Shown here in pieces: positions 36,256 through 46,021 of a stretch of 64,000 nucleotides of DNA. A model generated the notes under the pieces. It searched no databases and was not told where the DNA came from. It was given only the letters and a program-made list of their open reading frames with translations. Both the position numbers and the translations under genes were made by a program. Numbering within the stretch: position 1 is the stretch's first letter; each line of letters begins with the position of its first letter. This DNA is from Mycobacterium sp. ITM-2016-00317 (lineage in GTDB: Bacteria; Actinomycetota; Actinomycetes; Mycobacteriales; Mycobacteriaceae): assembly GCF_002968295.1 (NCBI RefSeq), contig NZ_CP134399.1, forward strand, positions 4,216,001-4,280,000, in the 5' to 3' direction.

Positions 36256-37526
36256 CGCGCAGTTGCCCCGGTGGCGGTGCGGCGGGGATGGAACACCCAG
36301 CCGCGCAGCAGGACGAAGCGCACCAGCGTAGCGACCAGGTTGGCGGCCACCAGGACGGCGAGTTCGACCATGTGGTGTGGGGTTTCGTTGGTGGCGTGCA
36401 ACAGTCCCAGCGCGCCGCTGGTGATCGCCAGCGCGATACCGAAGACCAGCAGCCCCTCGAGGTGGTTCCTGGCCAGGCGCGCCCGGCCGCCGATGCCGAA
36501 CGTGAAGCGCCGGTTGGCCGCGGTGTTGCCGATCGCGGTGAGCAGCAAGGCGATCAGGTTGGCCAGCTGCGCGCCGGCCCAGCCCTGCATCAGCATGAAC
36601 AACAGGATGTAGGCGGCGGTGGACGCCACCCCGATGCTGCCGAACCGCACCACCTGCCGCAGCAGCGAGCCCGGCGCGGCCGACCGCTGCGAGTCGCCCA
36701 GCTGCGCGGCGATCGTGTTGACCGGGATGGCGCCGGTGGCGAAGCCCCGCAGCAGCCTGCCGATGCCCCGCAGATCGGCGGCGGCGGTGGCCACGATGTC
36801 GACCCGGCTGTCGGTGTCGTCGACCCAGTCCACGGGGACCTCGTGGATGCGCAGCCCGCTGCGTTCGGCCAGCACCAGCAGCTCGGTGTCGAAGAACCAT
36901 CCGGTGTCCTCGACGTAGGGCAGCAGCTGGGCGGCGACGTCGGCGCGGATCGCCTTGAAACCGCACTGGGCGTCCGAGAAGCCCGCCGCCAGCGTCGATT
37001 TGAGGATCAGGTTGTAGCAGCGCGAGATGATCTCGCGTTTCGGCCCGCGCCGCACCCGGGAGCCGCGGGCCAGCCGGGTGCCGATCGCCAGGTCGGAGTG
37101 CCCGGAGATCAGTGGCGCCACCAGCGGCGCGATCGCGGCCAGGTCGGTCGACAGGTCGACGTCCATGTAGACGAGCACTGCGGCGTCCGACTCCGCCCAC
37201 ACCCGGTGCAGCGCGCGGCCGCGGCCCTTCTCCTGCAGGCGCACCACCCGCACGCCGGGCAACTCCCGGGCGAGGTCGGCGGCGATGCGGGGAGTGTCGT
37301 CGACGCTGGCGTTGTCGGCGATCGTGATCCGGGCCGGCACCGGCACGCAGTCGCGAAGGTAGCGGTGCAGCCGGTGCACCGATTCGGCGAGCGCGGCCTG
37401 CTCGTTGTAGACGGGCACCACGACGTCGAGCACCGGCACCCCCGCCGCGCGGGCGGCCACGGCGGCGTTCGGCCGGGCCGCGAACGGGCGGTCCGCGCGC
37501 GCGGGCTCCAGGACGGTATCGGTCAT
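36252..37526 (-). CDS. GT2 polyprenyl-phosphate glycosyltransferase fused to GtrA-like domain
   Basis: A 424-residue fusion. Residues about 30-260 are a DPM1/GtrB-type transferase: VVVPVYNEQAAL, ITIADNASVDDT and VYMDVDLSTDL (DxD-type metal site). Residues about 290-410 are a GtrA-like domain with four membrane segments (VVRFGSIGVASTAAYILLF). This makes undecaprenyl-phosphate sugar and flips it, for use by the GT39 enzyme. ATG 37526 has GGCAGG close by; ATG 37535 is an alternative. The promoter region holds a repeat shared with the OmpR regulator gene. Confidence 0.88.
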   Translation of the reverse strand: MTDTVLEPARADRPFAARPNAAVAARAAGVPVLDVVVPVYNEQAALAESVHRLHRYLRDCVPVPARITIADNASVDDTPRIAADLARELPGVRVVRLQEKGRGRALHRVWAESDAAVLVYMDVDLSTDLAAIAPLVAPLISGHSDLAIGTRLARGSRVRRGPKREIISRCYNLILKSTLAAGFSDAQCGFKAIRADVAAQLLPYVEDTGWFFDTELLVLAERSGLRIHEVPVDWVDDTDSRVDIVATAAADLRGIGRLLRGFATGAIPVNTIAAQLGDSQRSAAPGSLLRQVVRFGSIGVASTAAYILLFMLMQGWAGAQLANLIALLLTAIGNTAANRRFTFGIGGRARLARNHLEGLLVFGIALAITSGALGLLHATNETPHHMVELAVLVAANLVATLVRFVLLRGWVFHPRRTATGATAR

Positions 37527-37570
37527 ACCTGCCATGCTGGTGCGCCAACGTGTGCCCACCGTGGGCCGCA

Positions 37571-37590
37571 GCTATGCGCCGGCTGTGAGA
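37571..37590 (-). promoter_or_regulatory. PhoP-like direct-repeat box upstream of the GT2/GT39 operon
   Basis: On the minus strand: TCACAGC-CGGC-GCATAGC, two heptamers with an 11-bp period. CTATGCGCCGGCTGTGAGA (plus strand, 37572-37590) is identical over 19 bases to the copy at 41623-41641 upstream of the OmpR-type regulator. It lies 45-64 bases before the GT2 start. Confidence 0.65.
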
Positions 37591-37735
37591 AATGCGGCGC
37601 CCGCACCGGTACGCCCGGGGTCAGCTCGTGGCAATCCGCGTCACTGGGGCCCATCACAGCTGCGGCCCAGGCGAATTCATCGATCCCAGCACAGTCGGTG
37701 CCGAGGCTGTGGCGATCGCGTTCGCGGCTGACTGT

Positions 37736-39040
37736 CTAGTTTCTGGTTGGTGGTGGGGGTTGGTAGGGGTGGTACCACTTCCATTGGATGCGTTCCCCGG
37801 ATGGTCCGCGGTAGGGCCCGACCTGCGGTGGCGGTGTGGTCGGGGGCCGGGCCAACGAGCCCGGTTCCAAGGTTCTGCCGCGCTGATCGGTGACGACCAG
37901 CTGATCTGCCGGTCCGGTCAGAGTGATGCCCCCGCGATGGTGCAGCCGGTGATGGAACGGGCAGATCAGCACCAGATTGTCCAACTCGGTCGCCCCACCG
38001 TCCTCCCAATGCTGCAGATGATGGGCATGCAAGCCTTTGGTGGCCCCGCACCCGGGCACCACACACGAGCGGTCGCGGTACTCCAGCGCCCGGCGTAGCC
38101 GGCGGCTGATCGTGCGAGTCGTGCGCCCGGACCCGATGACCTGCCCGTCACGTTCGAACCACACCTCGCAAGTGGCGTCACAGGTCAGATAGCGGCGCTG
38201 CTCGGCCGAAAGCGCCGGCCCCAGATGCAGCGCGGCGATGCGATCCTTGACATCGACATGCACCACCACCGTGGTGTGCTGCCCGTGCGGGCGACGCGCG
38301 GCCTCGGCATCCCAGCCCGCTTCCACCAACGCCATGAACGCATTCCCGCCCGTCGGCAGCGGCGCGCGCCCCGCACCTGACTCCTCGGAGTGGTCGGGGT
38401 GGTCGCGTTTCCACTGGGCGATCAGCCCATCCTGATGGGACTGCAGCGCCGCATCGAAGACCGCAGCTTCCGGGGCCGGCAGCCGGATCTGCCAGCACAC
38501 GAACTCCCCCTCCACCCGCTTGGAAATCGACGGCTGCGGCACCACCACCGGCTCCGGTTCAGCGTCGTCGTCCGGCTCAGGTTCGGGCTCGGGGTCGGGG
38601 TCACGTTCGGGTTTGGGTTCCTGTTTGATCGCGGTGCGCAACTGACTGACCGTGGAATGCGACGCCAACTCCGCGTAATGGGCATCCGACCCCGCACCAG
38701 CACCCTCGGCGATCGCCCCGACCTGATCCAACGACAACCGACCCGCACGCAGATCCCGCACACAAAGCGGGAACTCCTCGAGCCGACGGGCGACCGCCAC
38801 GATCGTCTCGGCATTGCGCATCGAGGTGCCCAACCTCCAGGCGATCAACCCCTCCATCGACTTCACCCCGGTAAACCCCCACAACCGAGCCCCATCGATC
38901 TCCGCAGCGATCTCCGCGACCCGCCCGTCAATGGCATTGCGCTGACCCGCCAACTCCGCCAACTCGGCGAAAAACCCGTCCAGGCGCTCTGACTGACCCA
39001 TCGCCACATCGGCGGTGTCAGCGGCAACCCGGGAGGACAT
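37736..39040 (-). CDS. DUF222 / HNH endonuclease domain protein (13E12 type)
   Basis: A 434-residue protein of the multi-copy mycobacterial 13E12 family. N-terminal DUF222 (RLDGFFAELAELAGQRNAID, WRLGTSMRNAETIVAVARRL), an acidic Pro-Glu-Asp spacer (residues about 150-180) and a C-terminal HNH domain: CVVPGCGATKGLHAHHLQHW then LVLICPFHHRLHH. Such proteins are spread over mycobacterial genomes and may be mobile or nuclease-like; no flanking repeats or integrase are visible here. ATG 39040 is the likely start. Confidence 0.88.
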   Translation of the reverse strand: MSSRVAADTADVAMGQSERLDGFFAELAELAGQRNAIDGRVAEIAAEIDGARLWGFTGVKSMEGLIAWRLGTSMRNAETIVAVARRLEEFPLCVRDLRAGRLSLDQVGAIAEGAGAGSDAHYAELASHSTVSQLRTAIKQEPKPERDPDPEPEPEPDDDAEPEPVVVPQPSISKRVEGEFVCWQIRLPAPEAAVFDAALQSHQDGLIAQWKRDHPDHSEESGAGRAPLPTGGNAFMALVEAGWDAEAARRPHGQHTTVVVHVDVKDRIAALHLGPALSAEQRRYLTCDATCEVWFERDGQVIGSGRTTRTISRRLRRALEYRDRSCVVPGCGATKGLHAHHLQHWEDGGATELDNLVLICPFHHRLHHRGGITLTGPADQLVVTDQRGRTLEPGSLARPPTTPPPQVGPYRGPSGERIQWKWYHPYQPPPPTRN

Positions 39041-39237
39041 GACCCAATTCAAGCACCACCCACCGACAAAAACCGGCACCCGAAAACGGCTCGCGCACAG
39101 GAACGTTGCCCAATCCCGCATGCCGTCAGGCTGAGCTTCCGAGATCGACACCAGGGTCGTCAATCCGACGAGTCTCACCACAGCTGTCCCTGCAATCTCG
39201 CCGCTCCGGACGCTCGCGAGACCGCAGTGGCGCCCGA

Positions 39238-40848
39238 CTAGGCCTGGGATGGGCCGCGGCTGTGCGGCGGTTGTGGATCGGCGGGCAGCGTGACGACGAA
39301 TTGCGTTCTGCCCGGCACACTGTGCAGCTCGATCGTGCCGCCGTGCACCCGTACGACGGCGGCGACGATGGCCAGCCCCAGCCCCGTGCTTCCACCGCGG
39401 CGCGAACGTGACGAGTCGCCGCGCGCGAACCGTTCGAAGACCTCCGGCTGCAGCCGGGCCGGGATCCCGGGGCCGTCGTCGAGCACCGTCAGCACCGCCG
39501 ATCCGTCGTCGCCGACGGCGAGTGAGGTCGTCACCACGGTGCCCTCCGGGGTGTGCACCCGCGCGTTGGCCAGCAGGTTGGCCAGCACTTGGCGCAACCG
39601 GGCCTCGTCGCCGGTGATCGTCACGGGATCGTCGGGCAGGTCGAGTTCCCAGATGTGCTCGGGGCCGGCGACGTGGGCGTCGCTGACCGCGTCGACCACC
39701 AGCCGGGTCAGGTCCACCGCATCGCGCTGCAGGGGCCGGCCGGTGTCCAATCTCGCGAGCAGCAGCATGTCCTCGACGAGTTGGGTCATGCGTGCGGTCT
39801 CGGACTCGACACGGTTCATCGCGTGGGCGACGTCGTCGGGCAGCTGTGCCTGCTTGCGTTGGGCCAGCTCGGTGTATCCGCGGATGGCGGCCAGCGGCGT
39901 GCGCAGCTCGTGACTGGCGTCGGCGACGAACTGACGGACCCGCGTCTCGCTGGCGTGCCGCGCGGCCAACGCCCCGGCGATCCGGTCGAGCATCCGGTTC
40001 AGCGCGGCCCCCAGTTGTCCGACCTCGGTGTGCGCGGCGGCGGGCTCGACGTCGACGATCGGCGTCGGCAGCCGCACCTCCCCGCGGTCCAGTTCCAGGT
40101 CCGCGACCTGCCGCGCGGCTTCGGAAACCCTTGCCAGCGGCGCGAGTTGACGACGGACGATGATCGCCCCCGCGGCGCCCGCCCCGAGCAGTGCAGCGGC
40201 CCCGACGGCACAGAAGATCAGCGCCACCCAGAACAGGGTGTCGTCGACGTCGGCGGTCGGCAGACCGGTGACGACCGCCTCGCCCGGCACGTGCGCGGGA
40301 AAGGCGACCACCCGGTAGCGGCCCAGACCGTCGAGTTCGACCGTCCGCGGCTGCTTGTCGACCGCGACCTCGGCCAGTTGCCGGGCGGCGGCGGCGGAGA
40401 TCTCGTCGCGGGCGCCGTCGGCGGTGATCACGCCCGCGTCGCGGACCTGCCCGGCGGCCACCACCGCCCCGACGGTGTGGATCGCCTGGCCCGGCGCGTT
40501 CAGGAACGCGGGTCCGGGCCCCTCGTCGCCGATCCCGGTGCGCCGGTCCTGCCCCGGCGCCGGGGGCATCATCATGCCGGGCGGTCGCATCCCGGATCGT
40601 CCCATGCCGGGCGGTGGCGGCGGACCGAACTCGAAGAACACCGTCGATCGCCTGCCCGCTTCGACCACCTGCTCGTCGAGCTGGTTGGTCAGGAAGCGTT
40701 GTAACGCGAACTCGGTCGCCAGCCCGATACCCGTGCACACGACGGCGAGAAGCAGCAGCTGGGTGACGATCAGCCGGGTCCGCAGCGACCAGCCGCGTGG
40801 CGCGCGGAGAACGGGCCCGCTGCGCTCACCGCGCGGGTTTGAGGACAT
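39238..40848 (-). CDS. Sensor histidine kinase, EnvZ/TrcS-TcrY-like
   Basis: A 536-residue membrane kinase. Membrane segment one is at residues about 20-42; a sensing loop of about 150 residues, rich in Pro and Met (GPPPPPGMG, GMMMPPAPG), follows; segment two is at about 190-215. Then come HAMP, the phospho-acceptor His in FVADASHELRTPLAAI, and the ATPase blocks NLLANARVHT, DDGPGIP and STGLGLAIVAAVV. It overlaps the upstream regulator gene (40826) and lies in one operon with it. The Pro/Met-rich loop might sense metal or redox, but this is only inferred. Confidence 0.92.
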   Translation of the reverse strand: MSSNPRGERSGPVLRAPRGWSLRTRLIVTQLLLLAVVCTGIGLATEFALQRFLTNQLDEQVVEAGRRSTVFFEFGPPPPPGMGRSGMRPPGMMMPPAPGQDRRTGIGDEGPGPAFLNAPGQAIHTVGAVVAAGQVRDAGVITADGARDEISAAAARQLAEVAVDKQPRTVELDGLGRYRVVAFPAHVPGEAVVTGLPTADVDDTLFWVALIFCAVGAAALLGAGAAGAIIVRRQLAPLARVSEAARQVADLELDRGEVRLPTPIVDVEPAAAHTEVGQLGAALNRMLDRIAGALAARHASETRVRQFVADASHELRTPLAAIRGYTELAQRKQAQLPDDVAHAMNRVESETARMTQLVEDMLLLARLDTGRPLQRDAVDLTRLVVDAVSDAHVAGPEHIWELDLPDDPVTITGDEARLRQVLANLLANARVHTPEGTVVTTSLAVGDDGSAVLTVLDDGPGIPARLQPEVFERFARGDSSRSRRGGSTGLGLAIVAAVVRVHGGTIELHSVPGRTQFVVTLPADPQPPHSRGPSQA

Positions 40849-41578
40849 ATCCGGCACCGCGAAGCGTGTGGATCATCGGCTCGCGGCCGCTGTCGATCTT
40901 CTTGCGAAGGTAGGACACGTACAGCTCGACGATGTTGGATCGGCCGCCGAAGTCGTAACTCCACACCCGGTCCAGGATCTGGGCCTTGCTCAGCACCCGC
41001 CTGGCGTTGCGCATCATGAATCGCAGCAGCTCGAATTCCGTTGCGGTCAAGACGATCTGATCACCGCCGCGGGTCACCTCGTGGCTGTCCTCGTCGAGCA
41101 CCAGATCGCCCACGACGATCTTGGCGCCGCCGGCCTCGGTGGCGACCCCGGTGCGCCGCAGAAGCGCGCGCAGCCGCAGCACGACCTCCTCGATGCTGAA
41201 CGGTTTGGTCACGTAGTCGTCCCCGCCGGCGGTCAGCCCGGCGATGCGGTCTTCCACCGAGTCCTTCGCGGTGAGCAGCAGCAGCGGCAGGCCGGGCAGT
41301 TGCTGACGCAGTTTGCCGAGCACCTCCAGCCCGCTCATGTCCGGCAGCATCACGTCGAGCACGACCACGTCGGGCGGATTGTCCCGGGCGATCGCGATCG
41401 CGGTGGCGCCGTCGCCGGCGGTGGAGATCTCCCAGCCCTCGTAGCGCAGCGCCATCGACAGCAACTCGGCGAGCACGGGTTCGTCGTCGACGACGAGCAC
41501 GTGGATCGGGCTGCCGTCGGCACGGCGCATCACCGCGCGCGCGGGTTCGTCCCCGGATGAGGTCTGGGGGTCGGGCAT
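40826..41578 (-). CDS. Response regulator, OmpR/PhoP family
   Basis: A 250-residue regulator. The receiver has DDE at residues 31-33, phospho-acceptor Asp75 in VVVLDVMLPD and Lys in YVTKPFS. The winged-helix C-terminus contains LTATEFELLRFMMRNARRVL and NIVELYVSYLRKKID. Sequence is closest in my memory to TrcR/TcrX/PhoP of M. tuberculosis; the exact ortholog is not certain. ATG 41578 is chosen; a GTG seven codons upstream is possible. A three-unit direct repeat just upstream suggests autoregulation. Confidence 0.93.
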   Translation of the reverse strand: MPDPQTSSGDEPARAVMRRADGSPIHVLVVDDEPVLAELLSMALRYEGWEISTAGDGATAIAIARDNPPDVVVLDVMLPDMSGLEVLGKLRQQLPGLPLLLLTAKDSVEDRIAGLTAGGDDYVTKPFSIEEVVLRLRALLRRTGVATEAGGAKIVVGDLVLDEDSHEVTRGGDQIVLTATEFELLRFMMRNARRVLSKAQILDRVWSYDFGGRSNIVELYVSYLRKKIDSGREPMIHTLRGAGYVLKPAR

Positions 41579-41610
41579 GGCTCCATTATCGAAGCGCACG
41601 CTGTGCGCGG

Positions 41611-41641
41611 TCTATGCCGTTCCTATGCGCCGGCTGTGAGA
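41611..41641 (-). promoter_or_regulatory. Three-unit PhoP-like direct-repeat box at the OmpR regulator gene
   Basis: On the minus strand: TCACAGC-CGGC-GCATAGG-AACG-GCATAGA, three heptamers each 11 bases apart, a layout typical of OmpR/PhoP-type dimers bound in tandem (the M. tuberculosis PhoP box is TCACAGC-N4-TCACAGC). It lies 33-63 bases before the regulator ATG and also upstream of the divergent gene at 41710. Two units are identical to the box at 37571. Confidence 0.7.
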
Positions 41642-41709
41642 CAGCGCGTCATGTCGAACGCTGAGCCCGCACACAGCGGACTCACATCGACGGCGCCCAG
41701 TGTGGAGGC

Positions 41710-42195
41710 ATGAGCAGTCAGGAGCCGCGGCCTGCCGACGCCGCGCGGGACGACCCCGATCCTGCACCGCGCCGGTGGCGCCGGACGCAGACGTGGCTCG
41801 CCGTCGGGATCGCCGCCGTCATCGCGGTGCTGGGCGGCGCGGCGATCTACGCGGCGTCGGACAACTCGTCACCGCAGTTCCCCGGTCCGCCTCCCGTCCA
41901 CCACGCCGGGGATCCGGCGGACCGACCCGGGTCCGGACGACAGGAGGGCCGCCCACTGCACGGGCAGGAGGTGGTCGCGGTCAGCGCCGGCGGCTTTGTC
42001 ACGGTGGTCACCCAGTCCGGCACCGTCACGGCGACCGCGCCGGACTCGATCACCGTGCGCAGCGACGACGGCTTCACCCAGACCTGGTCGACCCCGGCCG
42101 GGGAGGGGTCGACGTTCGCCGTCGGCGACGCGGTGTCGGTCCGCGGCGTGCAGAACGGCATGACCGCCGAGCTGACCGAGGTGCTCCGGCGCTGA
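41710..42195 (+). CDS. Small membrane-anchored protein with OB-like (DUF5666-like) domain
   Basis: A 161-residue protein. It has a cytosolic N-terminus rich in Asp and Arg, one membrane segment (residues about 28-48), a Pro/His-rich linker (FPGPPPVHHAGD), and an extracytoplasmic beta domain VVTQSGTVTATAPDSITVRS then FAVGDAVSVRGV. ATG 41710 follows GGAGG. It is divergent from the OmpR regulator across a region with the tandem operator, so it is probably a target or accessory of that two-component system. Confidence 0.75.
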   Translation: MSSQEPRPADAARDDPDPAPRRWRRTQTWLAVGIAAVIAVLGGAAIYAASDNSSPQFPGPPPVHHAGDPADRPGSGRQEGRPLHGQEVVAVSAGGFVTVVTQSGTVTATAPDSITVRSDDGFTQTWSTPAGEGSTFAVGDAVSVRGVQNGMTAELTEVLRR

Positions 42196-42245
42196 GCGCA
42201 ACGCCCGCCGGGCCGTGTCGCCGGGCTGTAGCACGACATATCTCT

Positions 42246-42257
42246 TAACCTGGGCCC
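42246..42257 (+). promoter_or_regulatory. Predicted leaderless -10 element before the opp leader ORF
   Basis: TAACCT (42246-42251) is followed by six bases and then ATG at 42258. In mycobacteria a TAnnnT -10 ending six to seven bases before an ATG marks leaderless transcription starting at that A. No clear -35 is visible, which is normal for such promoters. Confidence 0.5.
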
Positions 42258-42287
42258 ATGCAGCCCCGAGGCGACCGCGCCGGATGA
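42258..42287 (+). CDS. Nine-codon leader ORF overlapping the oppB start
   Basis: ATG at 42258 opens MQPRGDRAG and its TGA (42285-42287) overlaps the oppB ATG (42284-42286) as ATGA. OppB has no well-placed ribosome binding site of its own, so a terminating ribosome could re-initiate at oppB. Short leaderless ORFs of this kind are widespread in mycobacteria and some act as translational attenuators. The two Arg codons and single Pro codon give no clear amino-acid signal. Confidence 0.5.
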   Translation: MQPRGDRAG

Positions 42288-43261
42288 CCCGATTCCTGGC
42301 TCGCCGGCTGCTCAACTACGTGGTGCTGCTGGGGCTGGCATCCTTTCTGACGTTCGCGCTGACCTCGCTGACGTTCTCGCCGCTGGACAGCCTGCTGGAA
42401 CGCAACCCGCGCCCGCCGCAGGCCGTGATCGACGCCAAGGCCGCGGAGCTGAACCTCGACAAGCCGGTACCCCTGCGCTACGCGGACTGGCTGGGGGGAG
42501 CGGTACGCGGTGACTTCGGCACCACCGTGAGCGGCCAGCCGGTGACCGACGAGCTGTGGCGCCGGGTCGGGGTGAGCCTGCGGCTGGTGCTCATCGGCTC
42601 GCTGGTGGGCACCGTGCTCGGCGTGGTGGCCGGCGCGTGGGGCGCGGTCCGGCAGTACCGGTTGTCCGACCGGGTCATCACGACGCTGGCGCTGCTGATC
42701 CTCAGCGCGCCGACGTTCGTGATCGCCAACCTGCTGATCCTGGCCGCACTGAACGTGAACTCGTTCCTCGGGATGCAGGTGTTCGAGTACACCGGGGAGA
42801 CGTCCGCGGACGCCGTCGGCGGCGCGTGGAACCAGTTCGTCGACCGCCTTCAGCATCTGGTACTGCCGACGTTCACACTGGCGCTGGGCGCGATCGCCGG
42901 GTTCAGCCGCTACCAGCGCAACGCCATGCTCGACGTGCTGGGACAGGACTTCATCCGCACCGCGCGGGCCAAGGGCCTGACCCGGCGCCAGGCGCTGTTC
43001 CGCCACGGGCTGCGCACCGCGCTGATCCCGATGGCCACGCTGTTCGCCTACGGGGTCGGCGGCCTGTTCACCGGCGCGGTGTTCGTGGAGAAGATCTTCG
43101 GCTGGCACGGCATCGGGGAATGGTTCATCCAGGGCATCGCCACCCAGGACACCAACATCGTCGTCGCGATCACCGTGTTCACCGGGCTGACGGTGCTGCT
43201 CGCCGGCCTGCTATCCGACGTGCTCTATGCCGCCCTCGATCCGCGGGTGCGTGTGTCGTGA
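42284..43261 (+). CDS. oppB: Oligopeptide ABC transporter permease OppB
   Basis: Inner-membrane permease, 325 residues, as in M. tuberculosis OppB. N-terminus [20 protein letters not shown], the DppB-type block [17 protein letters not shown] loop [20 protein letters not shown] and C-terminus [14 protein letters not shown]. The gene order oppB-oppC-oppD-oppA is that of Rv1283c-Rv1280c. The stop overlaps the oppC GTG (GTGA). Confidence 0.94.
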   Translation: MTRFLARRLLNYVVLLGLASFLTFALTSLTFSPLDSLLERNPRPPQAVIDAKAAELNLDKPVPLRYADWLGGAVRGDFGTTVSGQPVTDELWRRVGVSLRLVLIGSLVGTVLGVVAGAWGAVRQYRLSDRVITTLALLILSAPTFVIANLLILAALNVNSFLGMQVFEYTGETSADAVGGAWNQFVDRLQHLVLPTFTLALGAIAGFSRYQRNAMLDVLGQDFIRTARAKGLTRRQALFRHGLRTALIPMATLFAYGVGGLFTGAVFVEKIFGWHGIGEWFIQGIATQDTNIVVAITVFTGLTVLLAGLLSDVLYAALDPRVRVS

Positions 43262-44178
43262 CCGCGACCGACAGCACCGAGATCGCCGTGCCGCACCGCT
43301 TCGTGTCCCGGCGCACCCTGGTGTGGCGCCGGTTCGTGCGCAACCGGCCCGCCGTGGTGTCGCTGTTCGTGCTGGCCGCGCTGTTCCTCAGTTGCTGGGT
43401 GCTGCCGCCGCTGCTCCCCTACTCGCACACCGACCTCGACTACTACGCGCTGCAGCAGCCCCCGACGACCGCGCACTGGTTCGGCACCAACGCGCTGGGC
43501 CAGGACGTGCTGGCCCAGACGCTGCGGGGTATGCAGAAGTCGCTGCTGATCGGTGTGGGCGTGGCGTTCCTGTCGACCGTCATCGCCGCGACCGTCGGGG
43601 CGATCGCCGGCTATTTCGGCGCCTGGCGCAGCGCGGTGTTGATGTGGGTCGTCGACCTGCTGCTGGTCGTCCCGAGCTTCCTGCTGATCGCGATCGTCAC
43701 GCCCCGCACCCGGGAGTCCGGCACCATCCTGTGGCTGATCCTGCTGCTGGCCGCGTTCAGCTGGATGATCAGCGCGCGCATCGTGCGGGGTATGACGATG
43801 AGCCTGCGGGAGCGCGAGTTCGTCACGGCCGCCAGGTACATGGGCGTCAGCCACTGGCGCATCATCGTCCGGCACATCCTCCCGAACGTGGCGTCGATCC
43901 TGATCATCGACACCGCGCTGAACGTCGGGCTGGCGGTGCTGGCCGAAACCAGCCTGAGCTTCCTCGGTTTCGGGGTGCAGCCTCCGGACGTGTCGCTGGG
44001 CACGCTGATCGCCGACGGCACCCGGTCGGTGACGACGTTCCCGTGGGTGTTCCTGTTCCCGGCCGGCGTGCTGGTGCTGATCGTGTTCTGCGCCAACCTG
44101 GTCGGGGACGGACTGCGCGACGCCCTCGATCCCGGAGTGCGGCCCGCCCACCGACGCAAGCGCCGGGCACGCCCATGA
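43258..44178 (+). CDS. oppC: Oligopeptide ABC transporter permease OppC
   Basis: Second permease, 306 residues. It has the DppC/OppC N-terminal domain ([20 protein letters not shown]), then six membrane segments, the EAA loop [20 protein letters not shown], and [17 protein letters not shown] before the C-terminal DALDPGVRP. It starts at GTG 43258 by overlap with oppB; the end overlaps oppD (ATGA). Confidence 0.94.
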   Translation: MTATDSTEIAVPHRFVSRRTLVWRRFVRNRPAVVSLFVLAALFLSCWVLPPLLPYSHTDLDYYALQQPPTTAHWFGTNALGQDVLAQTLRGMQKSLLIGVGVAFLSTVIAATVGAIAGYFGAWRSAVLMWVVDLLLVVPSFLLIAIVTPRTRESGTILWLILLLAAFSWMISARIVRGMTMSLREREFVTAARYMGVSHWRIIVRHILPNVASILIIDTALNVGLAVLAETSLSFLGFGVQPPDVSLGTLIADGTRSVTTFPWVFLFPAGVLVLIVFCANLVGDGLRDALDPGVRPAHRRKRRARP

Positions 44179-46010
44179 GCCTGCTCGAGGTCAGCGGGCT
44201 GACCGTCACCTTCCCCACCGACACCGACCCGGTCCCCGCGGTGCGCGGCCTCGACTATCGCGTCGAATCCGGTGAGGTCGTCGCACTGGTCGGCGAATCC
44301 GGCGCGGGCAAGTCCGCCGGGGCGATGGCCGTCATCGGCCTGCTGCCCGAATACGCCGAGGTGTCCGGCTCGGTGCGGCTGCACGGCCGGGAACTGCTGG
44401 GCCTCAGCGACCGGCAGATGTCGCAGATCCGCGGCGCGAAGATCGGGACGGTGTTCCAGGACCCGATGTCGGCGCTGACCCCGGTGCACACCGTCGGCGA
44501 CCAGATCGCCGAGGCCTTGCGGATCCATCAGCGCGGCCTCGACCGTCGCGCCGCCCGCAGCCGTGCCGTGGAGTTGCTCGAGCTGGTCGGCATCTCCCAG
44601 CCCGCCCGGCGGGCCCGGGCGTTCCCGCACGAACTGTCCGGCGGGGAACGTCAGCGCGTGGTGATCGCCATCGCGATCGCCAACGACCCCGACCTGCTGA
44701 TCTGCGACGAGCCGACCACCGCACTGGATGTCACCGTGCAGGCCCAGATCCTCGACGTGCTGCGCACCGCCCGCGACGTCACCGGTGCCGGGGTGCTGAT
44801 CATCACCCACGACCTCGGGGTGGTCGCCGAGTTCGCCGACCGCGCGCTGGTCATGTACGCCGGGCGGGCCGTCGAGACCGCACCCGTGGCCGACCTGTAC
44901 CAGCGGCGCCGGATGCCCTACACCGCGGGGCTGCTGGGCTCCGCACCCCGCCTGGACGCCACCCAGGGCACCCGCCTGGTGCCCATCCCGGGAGCGCCGC
45001 CTGCGATGGCGGCCCTACCCCCGGGTTGCCCGTTCGCGCCGCGCTGCCCGCTGGCGATCGACGAATGCCGTTCCGCAGAACCGGAACTGGAGATCGTCGA
45101 CACCGACCACCGGGTGGCCTGCATCCGCCACGAACTGGTGGCCGGGCGCAGCGCCGCCGACATCTACGGCGTGTCGACCGCCCCGCCCGCCGAGACTCCG
45201 GCGCCCGACGACACCGTCGTCGTGCGCGTCACCGACCTGGCCAAGACCTACCCGCTGACCAAGGGCGTGGTGCTGCGCCGCCGCATCGGCGAGGTCCGCG
45301 CGGTCGACGGTGTCAGCTTCGCACTTCGGCAAGGCCGCACACTGGGCATCGTCGGCGAATCGGGGTCCGGCAAGTCCACCACGCTGCACCAGATCCTGGA
45401 CCTGTCGGCGCCGCAGGCGGGCACCATCGAGATCCTCGGCCACGACGTCGCCACGCTGGACCGCGGTGCGCGCCGCGCGCTGCGCGCAGACCTGCAGGTG
45501 GTGTTCCAGGATCCGGTGGCCTCGCTGGACCCGCGCCTGCCCGTCTTCGACGTCCTGGCAGAACCGTTGCAGGCCAACGGGTTCGACAAGTCCGCGATCG
45601 CCGACCGGGTCGGCGAGCTGCTGGGCGTGGTCGGCCTGCGCCGCGAGGACGCCGGCCGCTACCCGGCCGAGTTCTCGGGCGGGCAGAAGCAACGCATCGG
45701 CATCGCCAGGGCGCTGGCGCTGCAGCCCAGGATCCTGGCCCTCGACGAGCCGGTCAGCGCACTCGACGTCTCCATCCAGGCCGGCATCGTCAACCTGCTG
45801 CTCGATCTGCAGGAGCGCTTCGGGCTGGCCTATCTGTTCGTCTCGCACGACCTGTCGGTGGTGCGCCACCTCGCCCACCAGGTGGCGGTGATGCACGACG
45901 GGGTGATCGTGGAGCAGGGCGACGCCGATCAGGTGTTCGGCGACCCCCGGCACGAGTACACGCGGCGGTTGCTGGCCGCGGCGCCTCACCCCCGCGCCGA
46001 TCGCCGTTAG
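44175..46010 (+). CDS. oppD: Oligopeptide ABC transporter ATPase OppD, two fused nucleotide-binding domains
   Basis: A 611-residue tandem ATPase, equal to OppD plus OppF of other bacteria. Domain 1: [10 protein letters not shown] (Walker A), [21 protein letters not shown]. Domain 2 (from about residue 355): [30 protein letters not shown]. Between them is a Cys-rich oligopeptide-ATPase extension: [14 protein letters not shown], then Cys in VACIRH, four cysteines in the spacing that holds a 4Fe-4S cluster in the structure of the M. tuberculosis transporter (established knowledge as I recall it). No stop or terminator separates it from oppA except a hairpin 40 bases on. Confidence 0.95.
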   Translation: MSLLEVSGLTVTFPTDTDPVPAVRGLDYRVESGEVVALVGESGAGKSAGAMAVIGLLPEYAEVSGSVRLHGRELLGLSDRQMSQIRGAKIGTVFQDPMSALTPVHTVGDQIAEALRIHQRGLDRRAARSRAVELLELVGISQPARRARAFPHELSGGERQRVVIAIAIANDPDLLICDEPTTALDVTVQAQILDVLRTARDVTGAGVLIITHDLGVVAEFADRALVMYAGRAVETAPVADLYQRRRMPYTAGLLGSAPRLDATQGTRLVPIPGAPPAMAALPPGCPFAPRCPLAIDECRSAEPELEIVDTDHRVACIRHELVAGRSAADIYGVSTAPPAETPAPDDTVVVRVTDLAKTYPLTKGVVLRRRIGEVRAVDGVSFALRQGRTLGIVGESGSGKSTTLHQILDLSAPQAGTIEILGHDVATLDRGARRALRADLQVVFQDPVASLDPRLPVFDVLAEPLQANGFDKSAIADRVGELLGVVGLRREDAGRYPAEFSGGQKQRIGIARALALQPRILALDEPVSALDVSIQAGIVNLLLDLQERFGLAYLFVSHDLSVVRHLAHQVAVMHDGVIVEQGDADQVFGDPRHEYTRRLLAAAPHPRADRR

Positions 46011-46021
46011 AGTCAGTCCGC

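Noticed and set aside
37736..39040. HNH protein as an active mobile element
   Set aside because: No terminal repeats, target duplication or recombinase was found; only the family identity is supported.
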